Source of the DNA: Bradyrhizobium sp. CCBAU 53340 | GTDB lineage: Bacteria; Pseudomonadota; Alphaproteobacteria; Rhizobiales; Xanthobacteraceae | Length of the DNA stretch: 64,000 nucleotides | Reading direction: 5' to 3' | Assembly: GCF_015291645.1 (NCBI RefSeq) | Contig: NZ_CP030055.1 | Location: 4,278,001-4,342,000 of the forward strand | Shown here: piece by piece, positions 17,868 through 27,456 of the stretch | How the letters are laid out: every line of letters starts with the position of its first letter | Numbering within the stretch: position 1 is the stretch's first letter | Program-made: the position numbers and the translations under genes | The notes under the pieces: generated by a model | The model's input: only the letters and a program-made list of their open reading frames with translations | What the model was told of the DNA's origin: nothing | Databases searched by the model: none

Positions 17868-20800
17868 TCACTTCGCCGCTCGCACCTCGACACTACCCGT
17901 TGCGGTGCGGCCGTAGCGCGAGGGGTTGTACATGTCCTCGACATAGGCCTGCGGCAGCACGTATTTGCCGGGCGAGACCACACGCACGACATAGGCGACC
18001 GTGAATACCGCCTTGGAGCTCGAAGCCCGGTCGACGGCCGCCGTGAAGCGGTCATCGCGGAACTCGGTGTTCGCAGGCTCCTCGCCGTCCTCGATCCAGT
18101 CCAGCGTGCCGCTGTCGCCCGACGACACCAGTTTCGGGTTGTCGATCTCGAGACCCGCCGGCAGATAGTCGGACACCATGATGTGGCCGTACTCAGGCTT
18201 CGCCTCCGTGATCTTCAACACCACGGCAAAGCGATCGTTCTGTTTGACCTTGCTGATATCGGCGGGCTTGCCGTCGAGCGTGAAGTAATTCCGCTCGATC
18301 TTGAAGCCGTTCGAAGCAGCCGGCTCCGGCGTCACCGGCGAGCCGGACACTGAAACCACCGCCTGCACCGGCGCATCGCCGGTGTTGGTGATCTTCAGCG
18401 GCTTGCCGCTGAGGGTATCAGCCTTGTAACTGCGGTAGAGCGCGGTCTTGACCGGCTGGCCGTCGACCTCGATCGAGAGGTTTTCCTTGGCCAGCGCCCG
18501 TGCCGCCAGCACCAGCCACGCATTCTCCTGCGTGGAGGTGTAGGGCGTCAGGCCGCGCGCGGTCTCGACCCGCGCCACCGCCTGCGTCAGCGTCGCCTTC
18601 GGCGCATTGCCTTCGCTGGCCAGCGAGACCAGCGCTGCGGCATCGCGAAGCTGCGAGCCGTAGTCGCTGCGGCCGAACTCGAGCACCGGCTTGGGCGCGA
18701 GGCTATCGAGCGCCGCACCGTAAACCCGCTCGGCCCGGTTGCGGTCGCCGACTAGAGCGAGCGCCGCCGCAAGCTGGGACTTGGCAATTGGGGTCGCCAG
18801 ATTGCTCAACTTGGTGTCGGCGAGATAGCGGAGATCGCCGATCGGCGCCGCGCCATTACGGGCGAGCACGTAGAGGCCGTAAGCGAGATCGCGGCCGCCG
18901 TCCTTCTCCGGCTCGTTGCCATTGACGACGGAGTTTCTGATGCGATCAAGCGCGTTCTTGAACAGGACATCCGGCACCACAAAGCCTTTTTCGCGGGCGC
19001 GGGTCAGAAAGTCCGTCACGTAGGCATCGAGCCAGGCATCGTCGCCGCCGGCCGACCACAGGCCGAACGAGCCGTTGGAGCCTTGACGGGCCAAAAGCCG
19101 CTCGATCGCGTCGCGGATACGCTGGTCGACATCGGTGTCCATGGCCAGGTGCGCGCCGGCCGCGAGGTCGTTGACATAGAGCAGCGGCATGGCGCGGCTC
19201 GTGATCTGCTCCGAGCAGCCATAGGGGTAACGATCGAGCGCTTTCAGGATCGTCGCTGCGTCGAGCGCCGTCGACAGGCTCGCCGAGACCGAGACACTGC
19301 CGGTGCCCGGCACGAGGTCGGAGAACATGTCCGAGGTCAGCGTCAGGCTCTCGCCCTTCGCCAAGGTGCGGATCGAGCGCCGTGCCAGGACCTGCGTCGC
19401 CGCCTTGACGTCGAACGCATAGTGGCGCGCGAGCGTCAGGCCATTCGGTCCCTTGATGTTGACATCGAGCGTCGCCTGCCCCGCCGCGGTCGCATCGAGC
19501 GCGAGCGAGAACGAGTTGCGCTGCTTGGCGGCGAGCCTGACCGTGGTGGCGGGATTGCCTGACATCTTCACCGGGCCGCCCGTCTTCGCGCTGATGACGT
19601 AGTCACCGGCCTGGCCCTCGACATTGTCGATCTCGAGATTGACCGTGCCGTGGTCGCCATTGAGCAGGAAGCGCGGCAGGGTCGTGGTCAGCACCACGGG
19701 ATCGCGGATCACGACATCAGTGTTGGCGCGGCCAAGCTTGGTCGCGGTCCAGGCCACTGCCATCACGCGCGCGGTGCCGGCGAACTCCGGAATGTCGAAG
19801 CTGACCTCGGCGCTGCCGTCGGCACCGACGGTGACGATGCCCGAATAGAGCGCCAGCGGCTTCTGCGCGGGCGGCGAGCCCTGCAGCTCGGCTGCGCCAG
19901 CGTCGCCGCCTGACTTGATCTGGCCGCGCGTGCCCGACATGCCGTCGATCAACTGCCCGTAGAGATCGCGGATCTCGGCAGAGAGCTGGCGCTGGCCGAG
20001 ATAATAGTCGTCCGGAGCCGGCGGCTTGTAATTGGTAAGGTTGAGGATGCCGACGTCGACCGCGGCGATGACCACCTTGGCGTCCTCGCCGGGATTGAGC
20101 CCGTCGAGCTTGACCGGAATCTTCAGCATCGAATTCGGCCGGATCAGATCCGGCGGCGTCAGCTTGACCTGGAGCGTGCGGGCTTGCTTGTCGATGCCAA
20201 ACCACTTCAAGCCGATTGCCCGGCCGGGCATGCGCTGAGCGGCCGCATCGAGCGGGCGGCGCAGGGTCGCCACCACATAGGCACCGGTGCCCCAGTCCTT
20301 GCCGACGGGGAGTTTGACCTGCGCGGTGCCTTCCCTGACGTCGATGGTCTGGGTCGTCAGCAGGCGGTCGCCGACCACGTTGACGGTGAGCTTGCCGGCG
20401 GAGCGGACGTTGACCGACACCGTCATGGTGTCGCCGGACGCATATTGCGGCTTGTCGATCGAGGTCTCCAGGAGGTCCGGCGTGTCGGCGCTGCCGTCGG
20501 AATACCAGCCGACGTCGAACTGCACCGAGGTCACCGGGCCGTCGGCGTCGTTCGACTTCACGTCGAGACGGTAGCGTCCGGGCCGCGGCGCGAGCGAAAT
20601 CCGTGACGGCTTGTCGGCGGCGATGGTGACGTCACCATCGGCGACGCGCGAGGTCGACTTGACCGGCTCGTACTCCCAATAATTGTTCTGGCGATACCAT
20701 TGATAGCGCGACTCCATCTTCAGGAGCTCATAGCGCAGGCCGTCACGCGGCAGCGACTTGCCCTCGGGCGAGACGAACACGACGTCGAACTCGGCCTTGT

Positions 20801-23072
20801 CGCCTTCCGCCACGTTCTTGTCGCCGAACAGCGGCTTGATGCCGATCAGGGCGGTCGCAGGTGCGACCGGCAGCACCAGCTTGCGCTCGACGGCGCGGCC
20901 CCCGGTTTCGACCATGCGGACGAAGATCTGCGCCTCCTGCGGACGGGTCGAGGCCGGCTGCTTGTCGAGCGTCACCGGGAAGGTGGCGACGCCATTGGCG
21001 TCGGCCTCGGGCAGGTTCTCGAGCGGCGTGCGCTCGTTCGAGGTGGTCTGCTCGTCGTCGACGCCGAACTTATAGCCAGCATAGCCCGGCCGCTCGGCAG
21101 CCGGCGCAATCAGCATGTCGCCTTCGAGCTGAAGGCCCGAAGCCGGCGCGCCATAGAGGAAATGACCGTCGGCCTTGAGCTCCACAGGAGCATTGGCCTT
21201 GATCAGCTTGTCCTTGGCGGACAGGTCGAATTCGATCCGATCGGGGACATAATCCTCGACCATGAAGGTGGTCTCGCCGACCGACGATCCCTTCGGATCT
21301 GTGAAGGCGCGGACCCGCCAGGTGCCGGTCGGCACTGCCGAGTTGAGTGGCACGGCGAGCGTGCGGCCGCCGGCGCCCTGGTCGGACAGCACGGCGCGGC
21401 GGAATTCGACGCCGTCCGGACGCTCGATCACCAGCGTCAGCGGCCCGCCATTGACGGCATTGCCCTGCCCGTCGCGCAAGAGCGCGGTGAGATAAACGGT
21501 CTCGCTGGAGCGATAGACGCCGCGCTCGGCATAGACAAACGCATCGGCGCCTGATGGCACCACGCGGCCCGCGACACCACGATCGCTGAGGTCGAAGGCC
21601 GAGGTCTTGAGGCTGAGGAAGGCATAATCGGCCTTCTCGCCGGTAACGGTCAGCATCGCCGGCGACAGGCCGCCCTCGCCGCGCGCAAGCCCCGCCTCGA
21701 ACAGCACATGGCCGGCATCGTCGGTCTTGCGCGTCGCCAAGATCTCATTGTTGCGGGCAACCAGCCGCACCTCGGCCTTGCCGACCGGGTCGGTCGAGGC
21801 CAGCGAGTTCACGAAGACGTGGATGCCGTCATTGCCCGAATAGGCTGTCACCCCCAGGTCGGAGACGATGAACCACTGCGTCGCGAGCTGGTATTCATCG
21901 TCGCTGCCCGGGCCCTTGGCCGCCGCCGTCATCACATAGACGCCGGGCTGGAGCTCGCCCAGCGCCTCGTCGACCGGGAATGCGGTGGTGACGTCCTGGT
22001 TCAACGTCATCGCGGTCGCCAGTTCGCCGGACCAGACCTTGACACCGCGCTCGTCGCCGAGATCGCTGAGCTGATACTTCGACAGCGTCTTCTGGAAGTC
22101 GCTGTCGATCACAGTGTTGATCAGATTGCGATCGCCAATCCTGTAAACGTTGACGTTCACCGCGGGCGTGTTGACGCTGACGACGGGAATGCCGCGCTGG
22201 CCGGTCCGCGGCAGCACATAGGCGCGGCTGGTGAAGCGCACGAAAGGCTTGCGGTCGCGCACATAGATGTTGAACTCGGCCGATTTCGGCAGGCCTTCCT
22301 TCACGGTCGACGGCAGGCCGGCGCGCAGGTTGATGTTGTAGCGTTCGCCGTGCTTCAGTCCGTCGACGCAGAGCTGTTTGCCCTCAGCCGACAGCGCCGG
22401 CTTGTCCTGGCCTGCGAGCGCCAGGAACGGCGCAAAGTCCGTGCGCTTGGCGAGCTCCTCCGAGAACTGGAAGCAGGCGCGCGGACTCGCCGAATCCGAG
22501 TCCACGGTATAGTCGAGCAGCCGGAAGCCGTGCTCGTCGCGCAGCTTCTCATATTGACCGCGGACGTCGGCGACCTCGCGCGCCTCGAGCGACAGCCGCA
22601 ATGCGTCCAGCGCCGGCCGGAACAGATGCCGGTCGGCGAGCGACTTGCCGAGCACGGCAAGCGCGTCGGCCTCCTCGCCCTGATTGCCGGCCCGCATATA
22701 GGCGATGTAGGCGGCGGTGGAGGCGCGCTCCAGCAGGAAGGTCTGCTCACTCGAGCTCTTCGGGGTGATCTGGAAGATGACTTTTGCGAGGCGCAGCCAG
22801 TTGCTGGCATCCTCGGGCGTCGTGGCGGCGATCTGGCCGAGGACCGAGAGCCCGGAGCGGTAATCGTTGCGTCTGAAGGCGGCGTCGGCGTCCGTCTTCA
22901 GCGTCGCATTGGTCTTGGCGACCGGCCCCGCCTCGCTCTTGATCTGCGCCTCCAGCTTGATCGCGGAATCAGCGAGATCGTCGCGCTTGAACGCCTTGTC
23001 AGCGGCATGCGCCGCGCTCAGGCCAAACGCCAGCATTGCGCAGAAGGTGACGGCGCGAACCAGACCGATCAT
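17868..23072 (-). CDS. Bacterial alpha-2-macroglobulin (YfaS type)
   Basis: 1734 aa periplasmic protease trap. Signal peptide MIGLVRAVTFCAMLAFGLSA (cleavage near AHA). After an N-terminal helical region come the MG beta-sandwich domains, the A2M domain, and the thioester domain with YPYGCSEQ: Cys1286 and Gln1289 can form the internal thioester that captures proteases. No lipobox cysteine is visible at the signal cleavage site, so it is probably soluble rather than lipid-anchored. In proteobacteria such genes pair with pbpC, as here, and are thought to act together in envelope defence. The ATG 23072 was chosen because the signal peptide begins there, although the frame is open 139 codons further upstream. 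Confidence 0.92.
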   Translation of the reverse strand: MIGLVRAVTFCAMLAFGLSAAHAADKAFKRDDLADSAIKLEAQIKSEAGPVAKTNATLKTDADAAFRRNDYRSGLSVLGQIAATTPEDASNWLRLAKVIFQITPKSSSEQTFLLERASTAAYIAYMRAGNQGEEADALAVLGKSLADRHLFRPALDALRLSLEAREVADVRGQYEKLRDEHGFRLLDYTVDSDSASPRACFQFSEELAKRTDFAPFLALAGQDKPALSAEGKQLCVDGLKHGERYNINLRAGLPSTVKEGLPKSAEFNIYVRDRKPFVRFTSRAYVLPRTGQRGIPVVSVNTPAVNVNVYRIGDRNLINTVIDSDFQKTLSKYQLSDLGDERGVKVWSGELATAMTLNQDVTTAFPVDEALGELQPGVYVMTAAAKGPGSDDEYQLATQWFIVSDLGVTAYSGNDGIHVFVNSLASTDPVGKAEVRLVARNNEILATRKTDDAGHVLFEAGLARGEGGLSPAMLTVTGEKADYAFLSLKTSAFDLSDRGVAGRVVPSGADAFVYAERGVYRSSETVYLTALLRDGQGNAVNGGPLTLVIERPDGVEFRRAVLSDQGAGGRTLAVPLNSAVPTGTWRVRAFTDPKGSSVGETTFMVEDYVPDRIEFDLSAKDKLIKANAPVELKADGHFLYGAPASGLQLEGDMLIAPAAERPGYAGYKFGVDDEQTTSNERTPLENLPEADANGVATFPVTLDKQPASTRPQEAQIFVRMVETGGRAVERKLVLPVAPATALIGIKPLFGDKNVAEGDKAEFDVVFVSPEGKSLPRDGLRYELLKMESRYQWYRQNNYWEYEPVKSTSRVADGDVTIAADKPSRISLAPRPGRYRLDVKSNDADGPVTSVQFDVGWYSDGSADTPDLLETSIDKPQYASGDTMTVSVNVRSAGKLTVNVVGDRLLTTQTIDVREGTAQVKLPVGKDWGTGAYVVATLRRPLDAAAQRMPGRAIGLKWFGIDKQARTLQVKLTPPDLIRPNSMLKIPVKLDGLNPGEDAKVVIAAVDVGILNLTNYKPPAPDDYYLGQRQLSAEIRDLYGQLIDGMSGTRGQIKSGGDAGAAELQGSPPAQKPLALYSGIVTVGADGSAEVSFDIPEFAGTARVMAVAWTATKLGRANTDVVIRDPVVLTTTLPRFLLNGDHGTVNLEIDNVEGQAGDYVISAKTGGPVKMSGNPATTVRLAAKQRNSFSLALDATAAGQATLDVNIKGPNGLTLARHYAFDVKAATQVLARRSIRTLAKGESLTLTSDMFSDLVPGTGSVSVSASLSTALDAATILKALDRYPYGCSEQITSRAMPLLYVNDLAAGAHLAMDTDVDQRIRDAIERLLARQGSNGSFGLWSAGGDDAWLDAYVTDFLTRAREKGFVVPDVLFKNALDRIRNSVVNGNEPEKDGGRDLAYGLYVLARNGAAPIGDLRYLADTKLSNLATPIAKSQLAAALALVGDRNRAERVYGAALDSLAPKPVLEFGRSDYGSQLRDAAALVSLASEGNAPKATLTQAVARVETARGLTPYTSTQENAWLVLAARALAKENLSIEVDGQPVKTALYRSYKADTLSGKPLKITNTGDAPVQAVVSVSGSPVTPEPAASNGFKIERNYFTLDGKPADISKVKQNDRFAVVLKITEAKPEYGHIMVSDYLPAGLEIDNPKLVSSGDSGTLDWIEDGEEPANTEFRDDRFTAAVDRASSSKAVFTVAYVVRVVSPGKYVLPQAYVEDMYNPSRYGRTATGSVEVRAAK

Positions 23073-23474
23073 GAATGGACTCCCGGAAATCGCGGACGAG
23101 CGCCGCGGCGGATAAAGTGCGCGGAAAGGTGACAGACTCAAGGCGATGGAACCAGAGGTGCAAAACGTCGCATTCGCCATGGGAAGGCAAGCCCGGAGGA
23201 GACCGATCAAGATACCGCCGCACACGCCGTCCTGTGGCGCAGCCAATACCTGAAACAGTCGGCCGGCGACCGTGTCCCGGAAGCTAGCCAGCGTTGCCGG
23301 CGACGTGATCCGTCGTCCAGTCCGCTGCCGCTCAACCCGGCACCCTGACACTTCACCGTTCCGTTTTGTCGCGGCACGGAGGAAAACGGTTCGGTTCAGA
23401 CTTGGCGAAACACCAGATTTTTCATATTGGCATGCTATATGAACGGCCGGCCCCCAGCGGGGGCGGCTCAGGAC
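23073..23474. other. Intergenic gap before tRNA-Arg
   Basis: About 400 bp without a believable gene. It should contain the promoter of the leftward macroglobulin gene and of the rightward tRNA. I see no strong terminator or known motif. Confidence 0.4.
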
Positions 23475-23551
23475 GGTCCCGTAGCTCAACTGGATAGAGC
23501 ATCAGATTTCTACTCTGAGGGTTGCAGGTTCGATTCCTGCCGGGATCGCCA
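23475..23551 (+). tRNA. tRNA-Arg(TCT)
   Basis: 77 nt including encoded CCA (23549-23551). The acceptor arm GGTCCCG pairs with CGGGATC (one G-T), the D-arm has GCTC/GAGC, the anticodon arm TCAGA/TCTGA closes a loop TTTCTAC with anticodon TCT, and the T-arm has GCAGG/CCTGC with TTCGATT. It reads AGA arginine codons, rare in this GC-rich genome. Confidence 0.96.
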
Positions 23552-23723
23552 AAGCCGCAGCCCTGTCTATTTGCGCCAGCGTTCATGATTAACGCGCGCC
23601 CCGTCGCCCCATTGCCGATCAGTCCTTCACGAACGCGTGCATCGCCGTGTCCCGGGCTTTGAACCGGGCGGATGTGCCCTATCTATCCGCGGCGGGCGAA
23701 GATGTGCCCGAGAAGGACGGTCG

Positions 23724-23957
23724 ATGCCGCGAGCTGAGTTAACGAGAATGGGAATCGCCTTTGCGGTGGCGATCGTTGCGATGTCGTTTCTGGCGCTCGA
23801 TGCCGTCGTAGACGTCAACTCCGGCGCCATCAAACAGCGGATCGAGACGGCGCAGGCCTCCATTGCGGATGTCGCCAGGGGCCAGCATCAGCTCGCCTCC
23901 GCTGTTCAGGCGTGGGCGCATCGCGGCCATCAGAAGCAACCATCGACGATCGAGTGA
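23724..23957 (+). CDS. Small single-span membrane protein, unknown function
   Basis: 77 aa. A short basic N-terminus precedes a transmembrane helix (GIAFAVAIVAMSFLALDAVV), followed by a polar helical tail (IKQRIETAQASIADVARG) that may form a coiled coil. ATG 23724 has an AAGGA seven bases upstream. Not recognised as a named family. It lies between the tRNA and a minus-strand PLP-fold gene. Confidence 0.6.
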   Translation: MPRAELTRMGIAFAVAIVAMSFLALDAVVDVNSGAIKQRIETAQASIADVARGQHQLASAVQAWAHRGHQKQPSTIE

Positions 23958-24010
23958 TCCCGGCGAGGCGATAGATCGGTCGACAAGTCACGCCATGCCG
24001 GTGTGAAGGT

Positions 24011-25288
24011 TCAGAGCCGGCATTGATTCGACGTCCACCATTCGGCAATCGCCGCTGCAAGATCATTCCATGACCTGGTCGGCAGATCCGGGACCGCGAC
24101 CCGCACGCTGTACCGATCGGTGGTCGCGTCGTGAAACCATTCGGTCGCGGCGAAATCGAAACCGAAGCTGCCGGCGTGGCGAATAGGATATCCCTGCCCG
24201 CTCAGATCGCGGCTCATGGCCTCGGCGGCTTGCCGCGCGCTGGCCTCATCGAGCGGGCGACGGCAGCGGAGCGTGACGTAGAGGCCGTGGACAAAGTGGA
24301 GTTCGGCCGCGAGCGAAGCAAGCTCGTGCGCAAAGAGCCGGGCCGCATGGCGGCCATTGCGCAGGATGGCTGCAACGCGCTTTTTGGTGAGCGCCCAATA
24401 GGCCTCGCTGCCGATGTAAGGCGGGAAATGCGCCGGGAGCGCCGCGCCACCGAGGAGCCGGACGGCATTGCGCGTCTCCGCAGCCAGCCGGCCGATGATC
24501 GCACCGCTTGCCTCAGCGCCCTGCCCGCTCCAGCGGACGAACACCGCAGAGCCGAGCCGTCCGTATTCGGCGCCAAGCGAATCGAGCTTGTTATGACTTC
24601 GCACCATCACGACCGGAATTCGACATCGCTGCGCCCAGCGCAGGACGCGGCGGATGCGGCCCGACCGGCCGGCAAAGCATGTCGTGTCGAAGACCAGCAG
24701 ATCGAGCGCCGAGCCGTCGCAATGCAGGGCCGCCTCGAAAGCGCTTGCGGAAGCGGCCGAATCCAGCAGCAGAATTTGCGGTGTGCCGGCCCGGGCAAAC
24801 GCATTGGACAGCGGCAGCCTCAGCGTGATCGGGCGCAGGTTCGGGACAAAGCGCTCGATCAATTCCAGCGTCTCGCCGTAAGAGCCCGGCAGCACCAGGA
24901 TGTGCCCCGCGGGGAGGACCGGCGCGGAGGCCAGCAGCAGGGCCGAGATCGCGGCCATGCCGGAAGCGGTATAGATCGTCTCGTGGCTCGGGCCATGCTC
25001 GAGCTCATAGAATGAAGGGCCGCTGACACTGAGATCAGCCCGCTGATAGTCGTAACTGAATGCGAATGGGCCGCTCGAGGGACAGGCCGACGCCGACCAC
25101 GCTGTCTCCGTCGCTTTCCAGTCCTGCAACTCATGCTCTGCGCGCAGCACTGCGGTGAGTTCGAATTTGGCCTTGATGACCTCATCCACCGATCGCGGAC
25201 GAGACAGGCGCCGCGGGCTCTTCAGGCAATCGTTCAGCAGCCCAATTTCCCTGTGCTTGCGCTCGAGATAGGCCTCAATGGTCTCCAT
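24011..25288 (-). CDS. PLP-dependent fold-type-I enzyme of unknown reaction
   Basis: 425 aa. The fold resembles the Cys/Met metabolism group: a glycine-rich cofactor segment TIYTASGMAAISALLLA (105-121), the PLP-ring aspartate region LLVFDTTCFAG (198-207) and a probable Schiff-base lysine K234 in VRSHNKLDSLGAEYG. The usual S-x-T-K-Y context of MetB/MetC is absent, and the first about 60 residues form a charged helical extension. No operon partner: the gene is isolated between a small plus-strand gene and an ORF-less gap. I do not recognise the subfamily; it may be a lyase, transferase or an inactive homologue. Confidence 0.65.
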   Translation of the reverse strand: METIEAYLERKHREIGLLNDCLKSPRRLSRPRSVDEVIKAKFELTAVLRAEHELQDWKATETAWSASACPSSGPFAFSYDYQRADLSVSGPSFYELEHGPSHETIYTASGMAAISALLLASAPVLPAGHILVLPGSYGETLELIERFVPNLRPITLRLPLSNAFARAGTPQILLLDSAASASAFEAALHCDGSALDLLVFDTTCFAGRSGRIRRVLRWAQRCRIPVVMVRSHNKLDSLGAEYGRLGSAVFVRWSGQGAEASGAIIGRLAAETRNAVRLLGGAALPAHFPPYIGSEAYWALTKKRVAAILRNGRHAARLFAHELASLAAELHFVHGLYVTLRCRRPLDEASARQAAEAMSRDLSGQGYPIRHAGSFGFDFAATEWFHDATTDRYSVRVAVPDLPTRSWNDLAAAIAEWWTSNQCRL

Positions 25289-25670
25289 ATGAGTCTTGCT
25301 GCGGCCGTCGGAAAACTTCCATCATCCTTCAACGTCCGGCGCGGGCCGGGGGTCCAAATATCGGCTCGCCCGATGATTGTTAATGCCGCGTTTCTACCGC
25401 GAAGCGGCAGCCCGACAAAAAATCAAAGGTTGCAAGGAACGGGATCACGACCCGCATGTTGTCTGCGATGAAATCGAGTGGTGCCGACCCGCCAGCCCCG
25501 GTCGGCTTTGAAGCGCCCCGTGCTTGTCCGCCGAGCACGGGGCTTTCTCATGCAGGCGCACAAAGCAAAAGGCGCAAGGCGAGCCCCGGACGTGCGTCGA
25601 CCGAATCGATCATCCTCAAACCACATTGGCCAGCTTAATTGATCTTATCCGAAATCCGGGACGAGCGGCA
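25289..25670. other. ORF-less gap with an orphan terminator
   Basis: About 380 bp. Its main feature is a strong rightward intrinsic terminator at 25515-25548 with no protein gene upstream on that strand, so a small non-coding RNA ending there is possible. Short open frames (for example 25456-25638) have no supporting features. Confidence 0.45.
25515..25548 (+). terminator. Strong intrinsic terminator without an upstream gene
   Basis: Perfect 10-bp stem GCCCCGTGCT (25515-25524) / AGCACGGGGC (25534-25543), 9-base loop, followed by TTTCTC. No plus-strand protein gene ends within 1.5 kb upstream. Confidence 0.65.
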
Positions 25671-25838
25671 TCACTCGGCTGATTGGAATTCGCTCGGCTC
25701 CTCGTCGCGCCGATCGCGCGCGAGCTGATGCCACGCCAAGGCCAGCTCGATGAGCCGTTGCCGGTCGGGGCCTTCAGACGCCGCTGCGCGCTTCATCGCC
25801 GCCTCGGCTTCATGCTGTGGATCGTACCTCGTACACAT
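25671..25838 (-). CDS. Small hypothetical protein
   Basis: 55 aa from ATG 25838: MCTRYDPQHEAEAAMKRAA at the N-terminus, then a helical, charged body rich in Glu and Arg (PDRQRLIELALAWHQLARDR). It resembles the many short helical proteins of Bradyrhizobium, but no function is known. The frame can be extended upstream to 25916, which looks less protein-like. Confidence 0.5.
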   Translation of the reverse strand: MCTRYDPQHEAEAAMKRAAASEGPDRQRLIELALAWHQLARDRRDEEPSEFQSAE

Positions 25839-26152
25839 GATGCCGATTTTAGCCGGCTGATATGGACAAGTGCGTGGCAATTTCGTCCGTATGATTGCGG
25901 TGGACAAAAGTCGCACCGGCGCACGCGTTTCCGCACGATATTACCGTGATGGATTTTGCGCGCGAGCCGCGTGATCATCCGGCCTGCCGGTCTTCGTATT
26001 TTCCTCATTCCACGACAGCCCGCCTTGGCGGCCCCTCCTCAAAGGCAGAAGCCGCAGCACAGGCAGAAGCATCGTTCCTGCACTGGCCCGTCTCCCGAGC
26101 AGCGATTTGCATGCGGGCGCCGGCGTTGGAAGCCGCCTTTGACTCCAACGCA
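25839..26152. other. Intergenic gap, no gene seen
   Basis: Roughly 310 bp between the small minus-strand gene and the terminator that follows the proline-rich exported protein. I see no supported ORF or motif in it. Confidence 0.4.
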
Positions 26153-26181
26153 AACGAGGCGGGCACTAGGCCCGCCTCGTT
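26153..26181 (-). terminator. Hairpin terminator after the glycine-zipper protein gene
   Basis: Perfect 12-bp stem AACGAGGCGGGC (26153-26164) / GCCCGCCTCGTT (26170-26181) with loop ACTAG, 25 bp beyond the stop of the minus-strand gene at 26206. The T-run is only three bases, so efficiency is uncertain. Confidence 0.6.
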
Positions 26182-26205
26182 CATATTGGATTGCGCGTCG
26201 GAGGC

Positions 26206-26994
26206 TCAGTAGCAGGCGCGCGGATCGGCCTGCACGTATTGGCCGCTCGGATAGCGGTAATAGCAAATGCCCTCGGCCCAATAGTAGCCGGGGCGCGAGG
26301 CAGCCGTCGCGCCGGCGATGGCACCGGTCGCACCGCCGATCACGGCACCTGCGGCCGCCCCCGAGGCATTGCCCGAAAGCAGACCGCCGAGCACCCCACC
26401 GACAATGGCACCGCCGAGCGCGCTCGCGCCGGGATCGGCGGGCGGCGGTGGAGGTGGCGGCGGCTCATAGGCGACCGGCGGCCCGGCCGGCACATAGGCC
26501 ACCGGCACGTCGTCATCATAGTCCTCGGAGACATAGGCGGGCGGGCCGTCCATCCGCTGCGGATAATAGTACCAGACGCCGCCGACGTCCCACCACCAGC
26601 CGGAGCGGCCGTTGTGGACCTCGTGGCGCCAGCGTCCGCCCTCCCAGGCAAGATTGCCGCGATAGGCGTGTCCGCCCCAATCGCGCGTCGGCACGGGACC
26701 GCGTGCCACGGCACGACCGGGTCCGGGAGGCGAACCTCCCGCATTCCGGGGGCCGGGGCTGTGGGGACCGGGAGCCACCCGGGTTTGGCTGCCGGGCTGA
26801 GGTGCCGGGCGCGTCGCCTGCTGCGGCGGAGGCCCCTTACGCATGGTTTGATTGGCCGGAGGGGGCGCGCCCTGCCCCGGTGGCTGGCCGGCGCCCTTGG
26901 GCGGACCGGCGTCCTGCGCCTGCGCGGAGACCGCCAGCAAGGACATGGCCGAAACCATGGGAATGATGATTTTCACGCGGCTGGACGCACTCAT
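26206..26994 (-). CDS. Exported proline-rich protein with glycine-zipper segment
   Basis: 262 aa. Signal peptide about 1-26 (IIIPMVSAMSLLAVSAQAQ), then a Pro/Gly/Gln-rich low-complexity region (27-95), a Trp/Tyr-rich middle (WEGGRWRHEVHNGRSGWWW), a run of eight or more prolines near residue 180, and a glycine-zipper membrane-inserting stretch (GGAIVGGVLGGLLSG and GAAAGAVIGGATGAIAGA). It ends with a Tyr-rich tail (YYWAEGICYYRYPSGQYV). Such proteins sit in the envelope or outer membrane; no activity is known. A GAGGGGG lies nine bases before the ATG. Confidence 0.72.
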   Translation of the reverse strand: MSASSRVKIIIPMVSAMSLLAVSAQAQDAGPPKGAGQPPGQGAPPPANQTMRKGPPPQQATRPAPQPGSQTRVAPGPHSPGPRNAGGSPPGPGRAVARGPVPTRDWGGHAYRGNLAWEGGRWRHEVHNGRSGWWWDVGGVWYYYPQRMDGPPAYVSEDYDDDVPVAYVPAGPPVAYEPPPPPPPPADPGASALGGAIVGGVLGGLLSGNASGAAAGAVIGGATGAIAGATAASRPGYYWAEGICYYRYPSGQYVQADPRACY

Positions 26995-27168
26995 TCGTGC
27001 CTACCCCCTCAACTTCGAGAAAATTGCCGTGGTCCAAGCGCGATCAACGATTCGGAGCGCGCCTGGCTGATGCCGGCTGACATAACTGGCCTCCCAAATC
27101 AGGCCATGTCCCATTACAAATGTTTAAGATCACGGCAATTTTTCGTCCGGAGACGTTGCGGGACGCCT

Positions 27169-27390
27169 CTAGCGCGCCGGCTCGATCACGTTGCAATTGC
27201 TGCGGCCGGACATCAGGCAGTCCTGCATCTTGCTGGCCGAGGTCAGATCACGGGCGAGCCATAAGCCTATACCGAGGAGGACGGCGGCAATGACCAGCCC
27301 GGCTATCGCGCCGCGGCGGCTGTCGCCGGATCGGGGCTTTGGTGTACCGGGCCTCCCGGCTGGGTCAGGCTTGAGCTCTGGTTTGGACAT
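27169..27390 (-). CDS. Small membrane protein with Cys pair
   Basis: 73 aa from ATG 27390, which has AAGG seven bases upstream. Proline-rich basic N-terminus (MSKPELKPDPAGRPGTPKP), one transmembrane helix (GAIAGLVIAAVLLGIGLWLA) and a short extracytoplasmic tail with two cysteines (KMQDCLMSGRSNC) that could form a disulfide. Similar in plan to the next gene upstream, but not homologous by eye. Function unknown. Confidence 0.6.
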   Translation of the reverse strand: MSKPELKPDPAGRPGTPKPRSGDSRRGAIAGLVIAAVLLGIGLWLARDLTSASKMQDCLMSGRSNCNVIEPAR

Positions 27391-27456
27391 GGGACCTTGC
27401 CGCTCGGTGAGGCCCTTTATCACCTCTGCGACGTCGCGTCACATCTCACGCGCCGG

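Noticed and set aside
21708..23132. Long plus-strand frame opposite the macroglobulin gene
   Set aside because: Shadow of the opposite gene; residue composition typical of antisense frames.
23475..25288. Genomic island integrated at tRNA-Arg
   Set aside because: No integrase, no repeat of the tRNA 3' end downstream and no change in gene style.
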